Assembly: GCA_003645555.1 (NCBI GenBank)
Contig: QNFN01000023.1
Location: 1-12,421 of the forward strand
Direction of reading: 5' to 3'
DNA length: 12,421 nucleotides
Source of the DNA: Gammaproteobacteria bacterium
GTDB taxonomy: Bacteria > Pseudomonadota > Gammaproteobacteria > QNFN01
This document shows positions 1 through 7,435 of the stretch, in pieces. A program made the position numbers and the translations under genes. The notes beneath the pieces are model-generated. The model searched no databases. It saw nothing but the letters and a program-made list of their open reading frames with translations, and was not told the origin of the DNA. Position 1 is the first letter of the stretch; each line of letters starts with the position of its first letter.

Positions 1-984
1 AGCGTCTGGCTGGTCACCGACCCCAATTTCAACACCCTGGTCGACTTTCGTTACCAGCGGAACTACAAGGCCAAGCGCGGTACCGACGGCATGGGCCGCA
101 ACCGCACCGGCCCAAGCGGAGCCGACCTCGAGATATTGGTGCCGGTGGGGACCGTTGTTCACGATACCGGAACCGACGAGTTGCTCGGTGACCTGCTGCA
201 TCCTGGTCAGCGACTCAAGGTCGCCCAGGGCGGCTTCCACGGCATCGGCAACACCCGCTACAAGTCGAGTACCAACCAGGCGCCGCGCCAGTTCAAGCCC
301 GGCACCCCGGGTGAACGCCGCGAACTCAAGCTCGAACTCAAGCTTCTTGCCGACATCGGTCTGCTCGGCCTGCCCAACGCCGGCAAGTCGACACTCATCC
401 ATGCCGTTTCAGCCGCACGGCCCAAGGTCGCCGACTACCCGTTTACCACCCTCTATCCGAACCTTGGCGTGGTGCGCATCGAGTCTCACCGGAGCTTTGT
501 CATTGCCGACATCCCGGGCCTGATCGAGGGTGCGGCCGACGGCGCCGGACTCGGCATCCGCTTCCTCAAGCACCTTGCCCGCACCCGCCTGCTGCTGCAC
601 CTGGTCGATCTCGCCCCGCCCGACGGCGCCGACCCGGTCGAGTCGGTACACGCCATCGTCGCCGAGTTGGACAAGTTCAGTCCCGATCTTGCCGGCCGCG
701 AACGCTGGCTGGTGATGAACAAGGCCGATTTGCTGCCGGCAGACGAGGCCGAACTCCTGGCCGCCGACATCGTCGCGCGCCTTGGCTGGGACGGGCCGGT
801 ATTCACTATCTCGGCCGCTGAGCGGCGTGGTACCGACGCCATGATGCTGCGGATCATGACGCGGCTCGACGAGCTTGGGCCGGGATTGCCGGTGCCTGAG
901 TTGAGTGAACCTGGTGCCGTGGATGCCGCAATTGCCACCGAAACTGACGAAACCCCCGCCTACGATCCTCTGGCCAACGACTGA
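1..984 (+). CDS. obg: Obg/CgtA family GTPase, 5'-truncated by the window edge
   Basis: This is a ribosome-associated GTPase of the Obg family, involved in 50S subunit maturation and stress response. The frame is open from base 1, and 327 residues are visible. By comparison with E. coli ObgE, about 45-50 N-terminal residues lie outside the window. The visible part starts in the glycine-rich Obg fold ([17 protein letters not shown]). The G domain follows: G1 GLPNAGKST at visible residues 123-131, switch region YPFTTLYPN from about 146, G3 DIPG at 170-173, G4 NKAD at 240-243, and a G5-like SAAE. The C-terminus is a short acidic tail without the OCT domain of Gram-positive Obg, as usual in proteobacteria. 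In Gammaproteobacteria obg normally follows rplU-rpmA, which I expect just upstream. proB follows after about 300 bp of repeat-rich DNA. The family call is near certain. Confidence 0.97.
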   Translation, partial: SVWLVTDPNFNTLVDFRYQRNYKAKRGTDGMGRNRTGPSGADLEILVPVGTVVHDTGTDELLGDLLHPGQRLKVAQGGFHGIGNTRYKSSTNQAPRQFKPGTPGERRELKLELKLLADIGLLGLPNAGKSTLIHAVSAARPKVADYPFTTLYPNLGVVRIESHRSFVIADIPGLIEGAADGAGLGIRFLKHLARTRLLLHLVDLAPPDGADPVESVHAIVAELDKFSPDLAGRERWLVMNKADLLPADEAELLAADIVARLGWDGPVFTISAAERRGTDAMMLRIMTRLDELGPGLPVPELSEPGAVDAAIATETDETPAYDPLAND

Positions 985-1003
985 AACGTCAGCAGCCTGA
1001 CAG

Positions 1004-1041
1004 GAGTCAGAGTAAAACAGCCCACGTTTTACTCTGACCCC
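1004..1041. repeat. Family C palindrome (GTCAGAGTAAAA type), copy 1
   Basis: The perfect inverted repeat GTCAGAGTAAAAC (1006-1018) and GTTTTACTCTGAC (1026-1038) has a 7-nt loop and lies 21 bp after the obg stop. The same arms recur at 4985-5031, and one arm recurs at 3104-3124. No T-tract follows the stem, so it is not a canonical intrinsic terminator, although a hairpin here could protect the obg mRNA 3' end. I recall similar GGGTCAGAGTAAAA sequences near REP-associated transposases in other Gammaproteobacteria, but this is memory and not shown here. Confidence 0.85.
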
Positions 1042-1049
1042 ATGCTTAC

Positions 1050-1095
1050 GATTGGAGCCGGAACGAAAAGATCGCGGCCTAGGGGCCGCTCCTAC
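1050..1095. repeat. Family B palindromic repeat, right half (copy 1)
   Basis: This 46-bp stretch matches 2449-2494 at 40 of 46 positions without gaps. It ends in GCTCCTAC and contains the hairpin GCGGCC (1074-1079) with GGCCGC (1084-1089). It is REP-like, and the left half seen at 2408 is missing here. Confidence 0.8.
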
Positions 1096-1287
1096 ACCGG
1101 AAAACGCTCCCTTTGTCGGAGCGGAGGTCCATGTAGGGGGTCACCTTTTATACAAGGGAAATGCCAGGCTTGAGGTCTGCGCATGAACGTGGCCAACGGG
1201 TCATGCATGCTGTGAAACTCTGCCCACCCCCGGTAAACTTTCTCCATCGCGCAACCAACCAGGGACCGGCGCTCGCCCGCCACGCCA
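1096..1287. other. Intergenic remainder between obg and proB
   Basis: I see no gene here. One small hairpin, CGCTCC (1105-1110) with GGAGCG (1118-1123), is probably repeat-derived. No convincing sigma70 promoter for proB was found: a TAAACT at 1234-1239 could serve as -10, but it has no good -35. With the elements at 1004-1095 this makes up the 303-bp obg-proB gap. Confidence 0.5.
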
Positions 1288-2412
1288 ATGAAAGACCGCG
1301 AACAACTCGGACGTAGCCGCCGCTGGGTGGTGAAGGTCGGCAGTGCCCTGCTCGCCGCCGCGGACGGGCGCGGTCTCAACGAAGAGTTGATCGCCAGCCT
1401 GACCGAGCAGTTGGCGGCGCTGGCCGACGACGGCCGTGAATTGCTGCTGGTCTCGTCGGGTTCGGTCGCGGCCGGTATGCACCGCCTTGGCTGGACCGAA
1501 CGCCCGCGTGAGTTGCACGAGTTGCAGGCCGTTGCTGCCGTCGGCCAGTCCGGGTTGGTGCAAGCCTACGAATCAGCCTTCCGTCAGCACGACATCGCCA
1601 TTGCCCAGGTGCTGCTGACCCACGACGACCTCGCCAACCGCCGTCGCTATCTCAATGCCCGTAGCGCCTTGCGCACGCTGCTGGGCCACCGTGTGGTGCC
1701 GGTCATCAACGAAAATGACACCGTCGCCGTCGAGGAGTTGCGTTTCGGCGACAACGACACCCTCGCGGCCATGGTCGTCAACCTGGTCGAGGCCGATCTG
1801 CTGGTGATTCTGACCGACCAGGTCGGGCTCTACGGAAACGACCCGCGCCAGCATCCCGGCGCCGCGTTGGTCACCGAGGCACGCGTCGATGACTCGCGCC
1901 TCGCCAGTATGGCCGGGGAGGGAGGGTCCCTTGGCCGTGGTGGCATGGTGACCAAGATCCGGGCGGCTGGTATTGCTGCACGCTCCGGCAGCCCGACCAT
2001 CATTGCCTGGGGTCGCGAGCCCGACATCCTCGGCCGCCTCGCTAATGGTGAGACGCTTGGCACGTTACTCAACACCGAGCGTGAACCGATCGCTGCCCGC
2101 AAGCAGTGGCTCGCCAGCCAACTCCAGGTGCGCGGCAAACTCCAGCTAGATGACGGTGCCGTCCGCGTTCTGGCCAAGGACGGCCGCAGCCTGCTTGCCG
2201 TCGGGGTCAAGGGCGTGGAGGGTGACTTCCAGCGTGGCGAGCCGGTGGTCTGCGTTGCGCCCGATGGCCGTGAAGTCGCCCGTGGCCTGGTCAACTACGG
2301 TGCCGACGAGGCGCGCAAGATCATGGGGCATTCGAGCCGCGAAATCGAAGAGCTCCTGGGCTACATAGATGAGCCCGAGTTGATCCACCGTGACAACCTG
2401 GTGTTGCTGTAG
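1288..2412 (+). CDS. proB: Glutamate 5-kinase (proline biosynthesis)
   Basis: ProB phosphorylates L-glutamate with ATP to gamma-glutamyl phosphate, the first and feedback-controlled step of proline synthesis in the cytoplasm. The 374 residues equal a full-length kinase plus PUA protein. The amino-acid kinase domain covers about residues 12-265: VVKVGSALL (14-22) near the phosphate site, SSGSVAAG (56-63), NENDTV (141-146), FGDNDTLAA (153-161) and [10 protein letters not shown] (218-227). The PUA domain covers about 275-365. The ATG at 1288 is the only start that leaves a normal N-terminus, since KVGS then begins near residue 16. No clear Shine-Dalgarno precedes it; an AGGGA at 1261 is too far away. 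The stop codon TAG (2410-2412) lies inside the first bases of a family B repeat (GTAGGAGC), so the repeat sets the protein's C-terminus. obg-proB adjacency is common in Gammaproteobacteria. proA is not next to it. Confidence 0.97.
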   Translation: MKDREQLGRSRRWVVKVGSALLAAADGRGLNEELIASLTEQLAALADDGRELLLVSSGSVAAGMHRLGWTERPRELHELQAVAAVGQSGLVQAYESAFRQHDIAIAQVLLTHDDLANRRRYLNARSALRTLLGHRVVPVINENDTVAVEELRFGDNDTLAAMVVNLVEADLLVILTDQVGLYGNDPRQHPGAALVTEARVDDSRLASMAGEGGSLGRGGMVTKIRAAGIAARSGSPTIIAWGREPDILGRLANGETLGTLLNTEREPIAARKQWLASQLQVRGKLQLDDGAVRVLAKDGRSLLAVGVKGVEGDFQRGEPVVCVAPDGREVARGLVNYGADEARKIMGHSSREIEELLGYIDEPELIHRDNLVLL

Positions 2413-2494
2413 GAGCGTCGCCTTTATGCCCTCTTGGGTATACGGCGCGATCGGAGCTGGATCGAAAAGATCGTGGCCTGGAGGCCGCTCCTAC
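2408..2494. repeat. Family B palindromic repeat, complete copy
   Basis: This element of about 86 bp is bounded by GTAGGAGC (2409-2416) and GCTCCTAC (2487-2494). The left half matches 8804-8846 and the right half matches 1050-1095. It overlaps the last codons of proB and supplies its TAG stop. The two ends can pair into a long hairpin at the end of the proB transcript. The layout is typical of a REP doublet. Confidence 0.8.
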
Positions 2495-2529
2495 CCAAGA
2501 AAAGGCTTGAGCCGCCAGGAACGGCTCGA

Positions 2530-2558
2530 TTGGCGCTACCGCACCGATAGGCTATGAT
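2530..2558 (+). promoter_or_regulatory. Sigma70-type promoter of the RHH/RelE TA module
   Basis: TTGGCG (2530-2535) as -35, a 17-bp spacer and TATGAT (2553-2558) as -10 give optimal spacing and one mismatch in the -10. Transcription would start near 2565, inside the operator repeats and about 50 nt before the antitoxin start. Confidence 0.6.
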
Positions 2559-2590
2559 GGATTCAATGGTGTTCATTGGGATTCAATGAA
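2559..2590. promoter_or_regulatory. Probable autoregulatory operator of the RHH antitoxin
   Basis: GGATTCAATG occurs twice in direct orientation (2559-2568 and 2579-2588), exactly 20 bp apart, or about two helical turns. Overlapping inverted repeats are CAATG-5-CATTG (2564-2578) and TTCATTG-5-CAATGAA (2572-2590). Alternating short repeats across the start site are what ribbon-helix-helix antitoxins typically bind to repress their own operon. Confidence 0.65.
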
Positions 2591-2613
2591 CCCCAACGAA
2601 TCCAGGAGCCACC

Positions 2614-2835
2614 ATGGCCCAGATCAGCACACGGCTTCCAGACGAACTGGTGCAAGAGCTCGAGCAGGCGGCGAAGACCCTGAATCGCTCCCGTGCCGAG
2701 GTGGTGCGCCAGGCGATCGAGCACTACCTCGACGATTTCGAGGACCTGGAACTCGCCATGCAGCGGTTACGCGACCCCACCGATGCGGTACTCGACTGGG
2801 AGCAGGTCAAGCGTGACCTACTCGCTACGGATTAA
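2614..2835 (+). CDS. Ribbon-helix-helix antitoxin (CopG/ParD/RelB-like)
   Basis: This 73-residue protein starts MAQISTRLPDELVQELEQAA, the beta strand and first helix of a ribbon-helix-helix DNA-binding domain, followed by LNRSRAEVVRQAIEHYLDD as the second helix (about residues 23-41). The acidic C-terminal half (about 42-73) would wrap and block the toxin. AGGAG at 2603-2607 is well placed as ribosome binding site, so the ATG at 2614 is preferred over a different-frame ATG at 2586. Its 3' end overlaps the toxin start by 23 bases, implying translational coupling. It should neutralise the RelE-like toxin and, with it, repress the promoter upstream. The exact subfamily name is uncertain, so no symbol is given. 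Confidence 0.88.
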   Translation: MAQISTRLPDELVQELEQAAKTLNRSRAEVVRQAIEHYLDDFEDLELAMQRLRDPTDAVLDWEQVKRDLLATD

Positions 2836-3070
2836 GGCCAGCGCGGCACGCGAACTGGCACGTGTCGACAAGTCGCAAAAGATGCGTTTAGTCTTAGCTG
2901 TCGACAGGCTCACCGAGAATCCTCACCGTGGCCAGCAACTGAAAGGGGAACTGACCGGACTGCGTCGGATTCGTGTCGGGGATTACCGTGTCATCTACGA
3001 AATCGACGCCGGTAGGCTCGTCGTCCTGGTCATCCGGGTCGGACATCGCCGTGAGATTTATCGGCGCTGA
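2813..3070 (+). CDS. RelE/ParE-family toxin
   Basis: This 85-residue protein uses a GTG start inside the antitoxin gene. The sequence VTYSLRIKASAARELARVDK is the classic N-terminal strand and helix of the RelE/ParE fold. It is followed by LKGELTGLRRIRVGDYRVIYEI (about 43-64) and a C-terminal VLVIRVGHRREIYRR (71-85), the arginine- and histidine-rich end typical of the RelE branch. Such toxins usually cleave mRNA on the ribosome, while ParE relatives poison gyrase. The GDYRVIYE and VGHRREIY signature favours the RelE side, but activity cannot be read directly. No in-frame ATG sits at a sensible N-terminus, so GTG at 2813 is the likely start. Longer readings starting near 2693 run out of frame through the antitoxin gene and are not real. 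Confidence 0.88.
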   Translation: MTYSLRIKASAARELARVDKSQKMRLVLAVDRLTENPHRGQQLKGELTGLRRIRVGDYRVIYEIDAGRLVVLVIRVGHRREIYRR

Positions 3071-3425
3071 ATCCAGGAAGTCTGTATATGACATTAGTCA
3101 GGCGGTCAGAGTAAAATTGGCCTGGTTGTCTCCGGCCCCGCTCCAATCCAAACCCGGATGACCGGCGTGGTAAGCCGCATGATCGCGGCCTGCCGGAATG
3201 GTGGATCGGGCGCCTAGCGCGTCACTGTCGTCTCGTCTGGTGACGGCATGGGGCCGTTCTTCCCGAGGACACCCTCACATTCTGCGAGTCCCCTTCATGC
3301 CCTGCGGGCAGAGTTTTGATGAATCCACAATTCACGGCAGCAGCGGAGAAGCCATAAGAAAAATAGGTTAATCTCCCGTAAAACACCGAACAACAACACC
3401 AACAAGCCTGATAAGGGCGCCTCCA
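3071..3425. other. 355-bp non-coding gap before the metallo-beta-lactamase gene
   Basis: I see no credible gene. A single family C arm lies at 3104-3124 (GGTCAGAGTAAAATTGGCCTG), followed by a sequence that no longer matches the other copies, so this copy looks decayed. The last 80 bases become A-rich (around 3355-3415) and probably hold the promoter of the next gene. TTCACG (3331) and ATAAGA (3354) have 17-bp spacing but match consensus poorly. A weak ribosome site AAGG lies about 8 nt before the ATG at 3426. Confidence 0.6.
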
Positions 3426-4979
3426 ATGATCACCTCAACCCTCCACCATCATGGTGCCGTGAGCGGTGTCACCGGCTCCTGCCATGAACTGCGCACCGCC
3501 AACGGCGGCCTGCTGGTCGACTGCGGACTGTTCCAGGGCGACGAGGCCGGCGGCCGTGGCCGCAACGACCTTGCGATCGATTTCCCCATCGATCACATCA
3601 AGGCGCTGATCGTCACCCACGCCCACCTCGATCATTGCGGGCGCATCCCGCAGCTGTGGGCCGCCGGTTTCGACGGGCCGATCTTGTGCAGTGAGCCGAC
3701 GGCGATCCTGCTGCCGTTGCTGCTCGAGGACGCCATTCGTATCGGCCTGACCCGCGACAAGCGTGAGATCAGGCGCCTCATCGACAGGCTCAAACGCCGT
3801 CTCCGCCCGCAGTCTTATGGAACATGGCAGCCGGTTCCCGGTCTTGCCGATGTCACGTTGCGCCTCGAACCCGCCGGTCACATCCTCGGTTCGGCCTACG
3901 TACTCGTTCGTGTCAGGGACGAACCCCAATTCACTGTAGGTAGGAGTTCAGTCCGACAATCACCACCTCAAACAAGATCTCTTGTAGGTCGGACTGCAGT
4001 CCGACAAACGCCCAGTCGGGCTGAAGCCCGACCTACAGAGGAACGGCTCACGGCCAGGCCCGTGACATCGGTCCAGCGAGTCAAATCCCGGCAAACTATC
4101 CTCTTTTCCGGCGACCTCGGCCCGCCGCACACGCCGCTGCTTCCGGCCCCACGCCCACCCTACGGCGCCGACGTCGTCGTGCTCGAATCGACCTACGGCG
4201 ACCGAACACACGAAGACCGCCGCTCCCGCCGTGCCCGTCTGCAACGCATCATCGAGCAGGCCCTGAAGGATCGCGGCGCCGTGCTGGTCCCGGCGTTCAG
4301 CCTCGGCCGCACCCAGGAACTGCTCTACGAACTCGAGGGCATCGTGCATGCGGCGCGCGACCGCCAGGCCGCTAGGGATCTCCCCTGGTCCGAACTCGAC
4401 ATCATCGTCGATTCACCGCTGGCCGCACGCCTGACCCGCGCCTACCGCAAGCTCCGTCCGCACTGGGATGCCGAGGCCAGGCAGCGCATCCGCGCCGGCC
4501 GTCACCCACTGGCCTTCGACAACCTCACCACCATCACCAGCCACGACCAGCACCTGCGCCTGGTGAAACTGCTGCAACGCACGGCGCGGCCATGTGTCGT
4601 CATCGCCGCCGCCGGCATGTGCCAGGGCGGGCGCATCGTCAACCACCTCAAGGCGTTGCTGCCCGACCCGCGCACCAACGTACTGTTCGTCGGCTACCAG
4701 GCCCACGGCACGCCGGGCCGGGCGATTCAGAAGTACGGCCCACGAGGTGGCTGGGTCCAACTCGATGGAGAGCGTGTCACCATCCACGCCGGCATCCATA
4801 CCGTCGGCGGTTACTCCGCCCACGCCGATCAGCACGACCTGGTCAATTTCATACGCCGCATGCGTCGCCCGCTACGTGAGGTGCGCCTGGTCCATGGCGA
4901 TGCACAGGCCAAGCGGGCGTTGAAGCAAGCCATCGAAGGGTTGGGGCTCGACATTAAGGTCAATATTCCAACGGCATGA
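3426..4979 (+). CDS. MBL-fold beta-CASP ribonuclease-like protein with REP-encoded insert
   Basis: This 517-residue protein belongs to the YSH1/CPSF-like branch of metallo-beta-lactamases (COG1236 type), probably an RNA-processing or exonuclease enzyme using two zinc ions. Visible metal motifs are HAHLDH (65-70), GHILGSA with His152, and FSGDLG with Asp230. beta-CASP parts follow: LESTYG (253-258, motif A), FVGYQAHGTPGR (421-432, motif B region) and GGYSAHAD (461-468, motif C with His466). About 50-55 residues between His152 and Asp230 (roughly 166-220) are extra for this family. The segment 170-204 is translated directly from three REP palindromes and contains the near-repeats VGRSSVRQ and VGRTAVRQ. 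Without the insert the protein would be about 462 residues, the usual size. The frame stays open across it, and all metal ligands remain. The target RNA is unknown. A family C hairpin follows immediately. Confidence 0.9.
   Translation: MITSTLHHHGAVSGVTGSCHELRTANGGLLVDCGLFQGDEAGGRGRNDLAIDFPIDHIKALIVTHAHLDHCGRIPQLWAAGFDGPILCSEPTAILLPLLLEDAIRIGLTRDKREIRRLIDRLKRRLRPQSYGTWQPVPGLADVTLRLEPAGHILGSAYVLVRVRDEPQFTVGRSSVRQSPPQTRSLVGRTAVRQTPSRAEARPTEERLTARPVTSVQRVKSRQTILFSGDLGPPHTPLLPAPRPPYGADVVVLESTYGDRTHEDRRSRRARLQRIIEQALKDRGAVLVPAFSLGRTQELLYELEGIVHAARDRQAARDLPWSELDIIVDSPLAARLTRAYRKLRPHWDAEARQRIRAGRHPLAFDNLTTITSHDQHLRLVKLLQRTARPCVVIAAAGMCQGGRIVNHLKALLPDPRTNVLFVGYQAHGTPGRAIQKYGPRGGWVQLDGERVTIHAGIHTVGGYSAHADQHDLVNFIRRMRRPLREVRLVHGDAQAKRALKQAIEGLGLDIKVNIPTA
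3935..4037. repeat. Family A REP cluster inside a coding region
   Basis: Two direct copies (3935-3958 and 3983-4006) and one inverted copy (4015-4037) of the REP unit lie here. The second has the perfect palindrome GTCGGACTGCAGTCCGAC. The second and third face each other, with outer arms TGTAGGTCGG (3983-3992) and CCGACCTACA (4028-4037), which is a BIME-like arrangement. The other copies of this family in the window are intergenic; this cluster is read in frame by the metallo-beta-lactamase gene. Confidence 0.9.
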
Positions 4980-4984
4980 TTTAA

Positions 4985-5031
4985 GGAGGGGGTCAGAGTA
5001 AAATTGACCTGTTTTTACTCTGACCCCCTCC
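4985..5031. repeat. Family C palindrome, complete copy
   Basis: The left arm GGAGGGGGTCAGAGTAAAA (4985-5003) pairs perfectly with TTTTACTCTGACCCCCTCC (5013-5031): a 19-bp stem with a 9-nt loop. It sits in the 67-bp gap between the metallo-beta-lactamase stop and rmlB. No T-tract follows, so it is not a standard terminator. It is the best-preserved copy of the family and may shield the upstream mRNA 3' end. Confidence 0.9.
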
Positions 5032-5046
5032 CATCATGGAAAAACG

Positions 5047-6129
5047 ATGAACATTCTCGTCACCGGCGGCAACGGATTCATCGGCTCGGCGCTGGTACGT
5101 CACCTTATCGCCGACACCGGCCACGCCGTCCTCAACCTCGACAAGCTCACCTACGCCGCTACCGAGGCCTCGGTAGCCACCGTCGCCAGTGATCCCCGCT
5201 ACCGCTTTCAGCAGGGCGACATCAACGATCGAACCTTGCTGGCACAGCTGTTCACGGATTTTCGCCCCGACGCCGTGATGCACCTCGCCGCCGAGTCGCA
5301 TGTCGACCGCTCCATCGATGGCCCGGCCGCGTTTATCGAGACCAACGTCGACGGCACCGGCACGCTGCTCGAGGCGGCGCGTGACTACTGGAATTCACTC
5401 GACGGCGACGCAAAGCGGGCCTTTCGGTTCCTGCATGTCTCTACCGACGAGGTCTATGGCGATCTCGGCCCGGACGACCCGGCGTTCTCCGAGGCCACGC
5501 CCTACATGCCGAGTTCGCCTTATGCCGCGAGCAAAGCGGCCTCCGATCACCTGGTCCGTGCCTGGCATCGCACCTACGGCCTGCCGGTATTGATTACCAA
5601 CTGCTCGAACAACTACGTCCCGTTCCAGTTCCAGGAGGAGCTGATCCCGTTGATGATCCTCAACGCCCTCGATGGCAAACCGCTGCCGGTCTACGGTGAC
5701 GGCCAGCAGATCCGCGACTGGCTGTTCGTCGATGATCATGTCCATGCCCTGGTCACGGTGCTTGAACGCGGCCGGGTCGGCGAGACCTACAATGTCGGCG
5801 GCAACAGCGAGCGGGCCAATATCGACGTGGTCACGACGTTGTGTCGCTCACTGAACGAACTCGAACCCGCCGTGCGCACTCACCCGGGTCCGCACGATGA
5901 ACTGATCACCTACGTCACCGACCGCCCAGGTCATGACCGCCGCTACGCCATCGATGCGAGCAAGCTCGCGGAAGAGCTCGACTGGCGGCCGTCGATTACC
6001 TTCGAGCAGGGGCTGCGCGAGACCATCGCCTGGTATCTCGATAACCTCTCCTGGTGCGAGTCGATCCGGGATGGCACCTATGCCGGTGAGCGGCTCGGAG
6101 TGGCAGGCCGCCACAAGGGTGACGAATGA
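5047..6129 (+). CDS. rmlB: dTDP-glucose 4,6-dehydratase
   Basis: RmlB converts dTDP-D-glucose to dTDP-4-keto-6-deoxy-D-glucose with bound NAD+, the second step of dTDP-L-rhamnose synthesis. The 360 residues match the family length. It is an extended [11 protein letters not shown] at 6-13 binds [11 protein letters not shown] at 132-139 carries the Thr-Asp-Glu catalytic set (133-135), and YAASK at 159-163 carries the Tyr-Lys pair. [15 protein letters not shown] (217-231) and YNVGG (248-252) are typical of RmlB. One oddity: the usual NNYGPYQFPEKLIP stretch reads [14 protein letters not shown] here (188-201). The ATG at 5047 gives the canonical start MNILVTGG, with a weak GGA 7 nt upstream. It heads the rmlB-A-C-D set. 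Its stop codon touches a family A repeat. Confidence 0.97.
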   Translation: MNILVTGGNGFIGSALVRHLIADTGHAVLNLDKLTYAATEASVATVASDPRYRFQQGDINDRTLLAQLFTDFRPDAVMHLAAESHVDRSIDGPAAFIETNVDGTGTLLEAARDYWNSLDGDAKRAFRFLHVSTDEVYGDLGPDDPAFSEATPYMPSSPYAASKAASDHLVRAWHRTYGLPVLITNCSNNYVPFQFQEELIPLMILNALDGKPLPVYGDGQQIRDWLFVDDHVHALVTVLERGRVGETYNVGGNSERANIDVVTTLCRSLNELEPAVRTHPGPHDELITYVTDRPGHDRRYAIDASKLAEELDWRPSITFEQGLRETIAWYLDNLSWCESIRDGTYAGERLGVAGRHKGDE

Positions 6130-6206
6130 ATGTCGGACTGAAATCCAGCCCACATATACAATCACGGCACCGATTTCTTCCTGTAGGTCGGGCTTCAGCC
6201 CGACAG
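6128..6206. repeat. Family A REP with extended flank, after rmlB
   Basis: AATGTCGGACTG starts at the rmlB stop. The 59 bp at 6148-6206 match 9773-9831 (downstream of rmlD) at 53 of 59 positions without gaps. The right end holds a full REP unit (6182-6205) with the hairpin core GTCGGGCTTCAGCCCGAC. Nothing else is seen in the 142-bp rmlB-rmlA gap except a weak GGA ribosome site before rmlA. Confidence 0.88.
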
Positions 6207-6271
6207 AAAACCCAACAGCAAGTACCGACCGGATCACGTCTCAACCATCGCCGAATCACGGAATCAATCTT

Positions 6272-7144
6272 ATGAACCGCAAAGGCATCATCCTCGCCGG
6301 TGGCAGCGGCACCCGGCTCTATCCACTGACCCACGCGGTCAGCAAGCAGCTGATGCCGGTCTACGACAAGCCGATGATCTATTATCCGCTGACGACGCTG
6401 ATGCTCGCCGGAATCCGTGAAATCCTGGTTATTACCACGCCCGAGGACCAGGCGGCGTTCCGGAAACTTCTCGGCGATGGCCGCCAGTGGGGTCTTGTCA
6501 TTGACTACGTCGTGCAGCCGCGTCCCGAGGGGCTTGCCCAGGCCTTTATCCTCGGCGATGCATTCATTGGCAGCGATCCGGTCTGCCTCGTCCTCGGCGA
6601 CAACATTTTCTACGGCCAGGGCATGTCGCAGCAGCTGCAGCACGCCGCGCAGCAGTCACAGGGCGCCACCGTGTTCGGCTACTACGTCACCGACCCCGAG
6701 CGCTACGGTGTTGTCAGTTTCCATGACGATGGCACCGTCGACAGCATCGACGAAAAGCCCACACAGCCAAAGTCGAATTACGCCGTCACCGGCCTCTACT
6801 TCTACGACAATGAGGTCGTCGACATCGCGAAAAACGTCAAACCCTCTACTCGCGGCGAGCTGGAGATCACCGACGTCAACCGTGCCTACCTCGCGCGTGG
6901 CGATCTCAAGGTCGAACTGCTTGGTCGCGGGACCGCCTGGCTCGACACCGGCACACACGATGCGCTGGTCGAGGCCGCACAGTTCATCCAGGTGGTCGAG
7001 AAGCGCCAGGGGTTGAAGGTCGCCTGTCCCGAAGAGATCGCCTGGCGCATGGGTTTCATTGACGACGACCAGTTGGGACAACTTGCCGAACTCTACTCAA
7101 AGAACGGCTACGGCGACTATCTCCAGCGCCTGCTATCCAGGTAG
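6272..7144 (+). CDS. rmlA: Glucose-1-phosphate thymidylyltransferase
   Basis: RmlA joins glucose-1-phosphate and dTTP to dTDP-glucose, the first and feedback-inhibited step of rhamnose precursor synthesis. The 290 residues equal the family norm. The N-terminus [20 protein letters not shown] carries the nucleotide-binding loop GGSGTRLYP (10-18). [16 protein letters not shown] (25-40), [10 protein letters not shown] with metal ligand Asp110, [31 protein letters not shown] and [10 protein letters not shown] are all classic. The open frame extends to 5933, but that upstream part lies antisense to family conservation inside rmlB and its repeat; ATG 6272 gives the conserved N-terminus. In many operons rmlA follows rmlB directly. 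Here a REP lies between them, and rmlC follows only after a MITE-like element and a TA module. Confidence 0.97.
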   Translation: MNRKGIILAGGSGTRLYPLTHAVSKQLMPVYDKPMIYYPLTTLMLAGIREILVITTPEDQAAFRKLLGDGRQWGLVIDYVVQPRPEGLAQAFILGDAFIGSDPVCLVLGDNIFYGQGMSQQLQHAAQQSQGATVFGYYVTDPERYGVVSFHDDGTVDSIDEKPTQPKSNYAVTGLYFYDNEVVDIAKNVKPSTRGELEITDVNRAYLARGDLKVELLGRGTAWLDTGTHDALVEAAQFIQVVEKRQGLKVACPEEIAWRMGFIDDDQLGQLAELYSKNGYGDYLQRLLSR

Positions 7145-7237
7145 GAGGCCCCCCCGGGCGCGATTGGATGGCCTTTCCTGTAGCGGCACGGCGACATCCG
7201 TATTGAGAGGGGCACGGTAACCTGCGCTAGTCGTGAG

Positions 7238-7396
7238 GGAACCTCTGATCAAATCATGAACTCGTATCTGGCGCCCAGAATATCCAGCTTATTCGTTGCA
7301 AAGCTTCGCAATAGCTAGCTATTGCGTGCGTTTTACGCCTCAAATCTGAACATTCTGAAGCACAATCTACTTCGTCCCGGCTTAATCAGAGGTTCC
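7238..7396. mobile_element. MITE-like element or IS remnant with terminal inverted repeats
   Basis: GGAACCTCTGATCAA (7238-7252) and the reverse complement of TTAATCAGAGGTTCC (7382-7396) match at 14 of 15 positions. They enclose 159 bp without a transposase gene. Inside lies the perfect 20-bp palindrome CGCAATAGCTAGCTATTGCG (7307-7326). GGAACCTCTGA-type ends resemble those of some IS5-group elements (from memory). No clear target duplication is seen: the flanks are TGAG and TTAG. It occupies most of the 341-bp gap between rmlA and the HigBA-like module. The remaining flank, 7145-7237, shows nothing notable. Confidence 0.6.
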
Positions 7397-7435
7397 TTAG
7401 CTCGCATGGAAGCGAGGCATACCCAGGCAATAGCG

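Noticed and set aside
2586..2816. A 76-codon + strand frame overlapping the RHH antitoxin
   Set aside because: Low-complexity Arg/Gly/His-rich translation in a shifted frame; the 2614 frame encodes a recognisable RHH protein with a ribosome site.
3071..3425. A tRNA or small RNA gene in the 355-bp gap
   Set aside because: No cloverleaf or T-loop consensus was found; only a decayed family C arm and weak short inverted repeats such as CGTCAC/GTGACG at 3220-3245.
4413..4835. Long reverse-strand frames opposite the metallo-beta-lactamase and rml genes
   Set aside because: They lie fully antisense to strongly conserved genes and arise from GC-rich codon bias.
4985..5031. Intrinsic terminator after the metallo-beta-lactamase gene
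   Set aside because: The stem is perfect but not followed by a T-tract (CATCATGG follows), and the same palindrome recurs in other gaps as a dispersed repeat.
5933..6271. Longer rmlA frame beginning inside rmlB
   Set aside because: The extension overlaps rmlB and a REP and has no similarity to the family; ATG 6272 matches the E. coli RmlA N-terminus.
7230..7400. Target-site duplication around the MITE-like element
   Set aside because: The flanks TGAG and TTAG are similar but not identical, so no duplication can be claimed.
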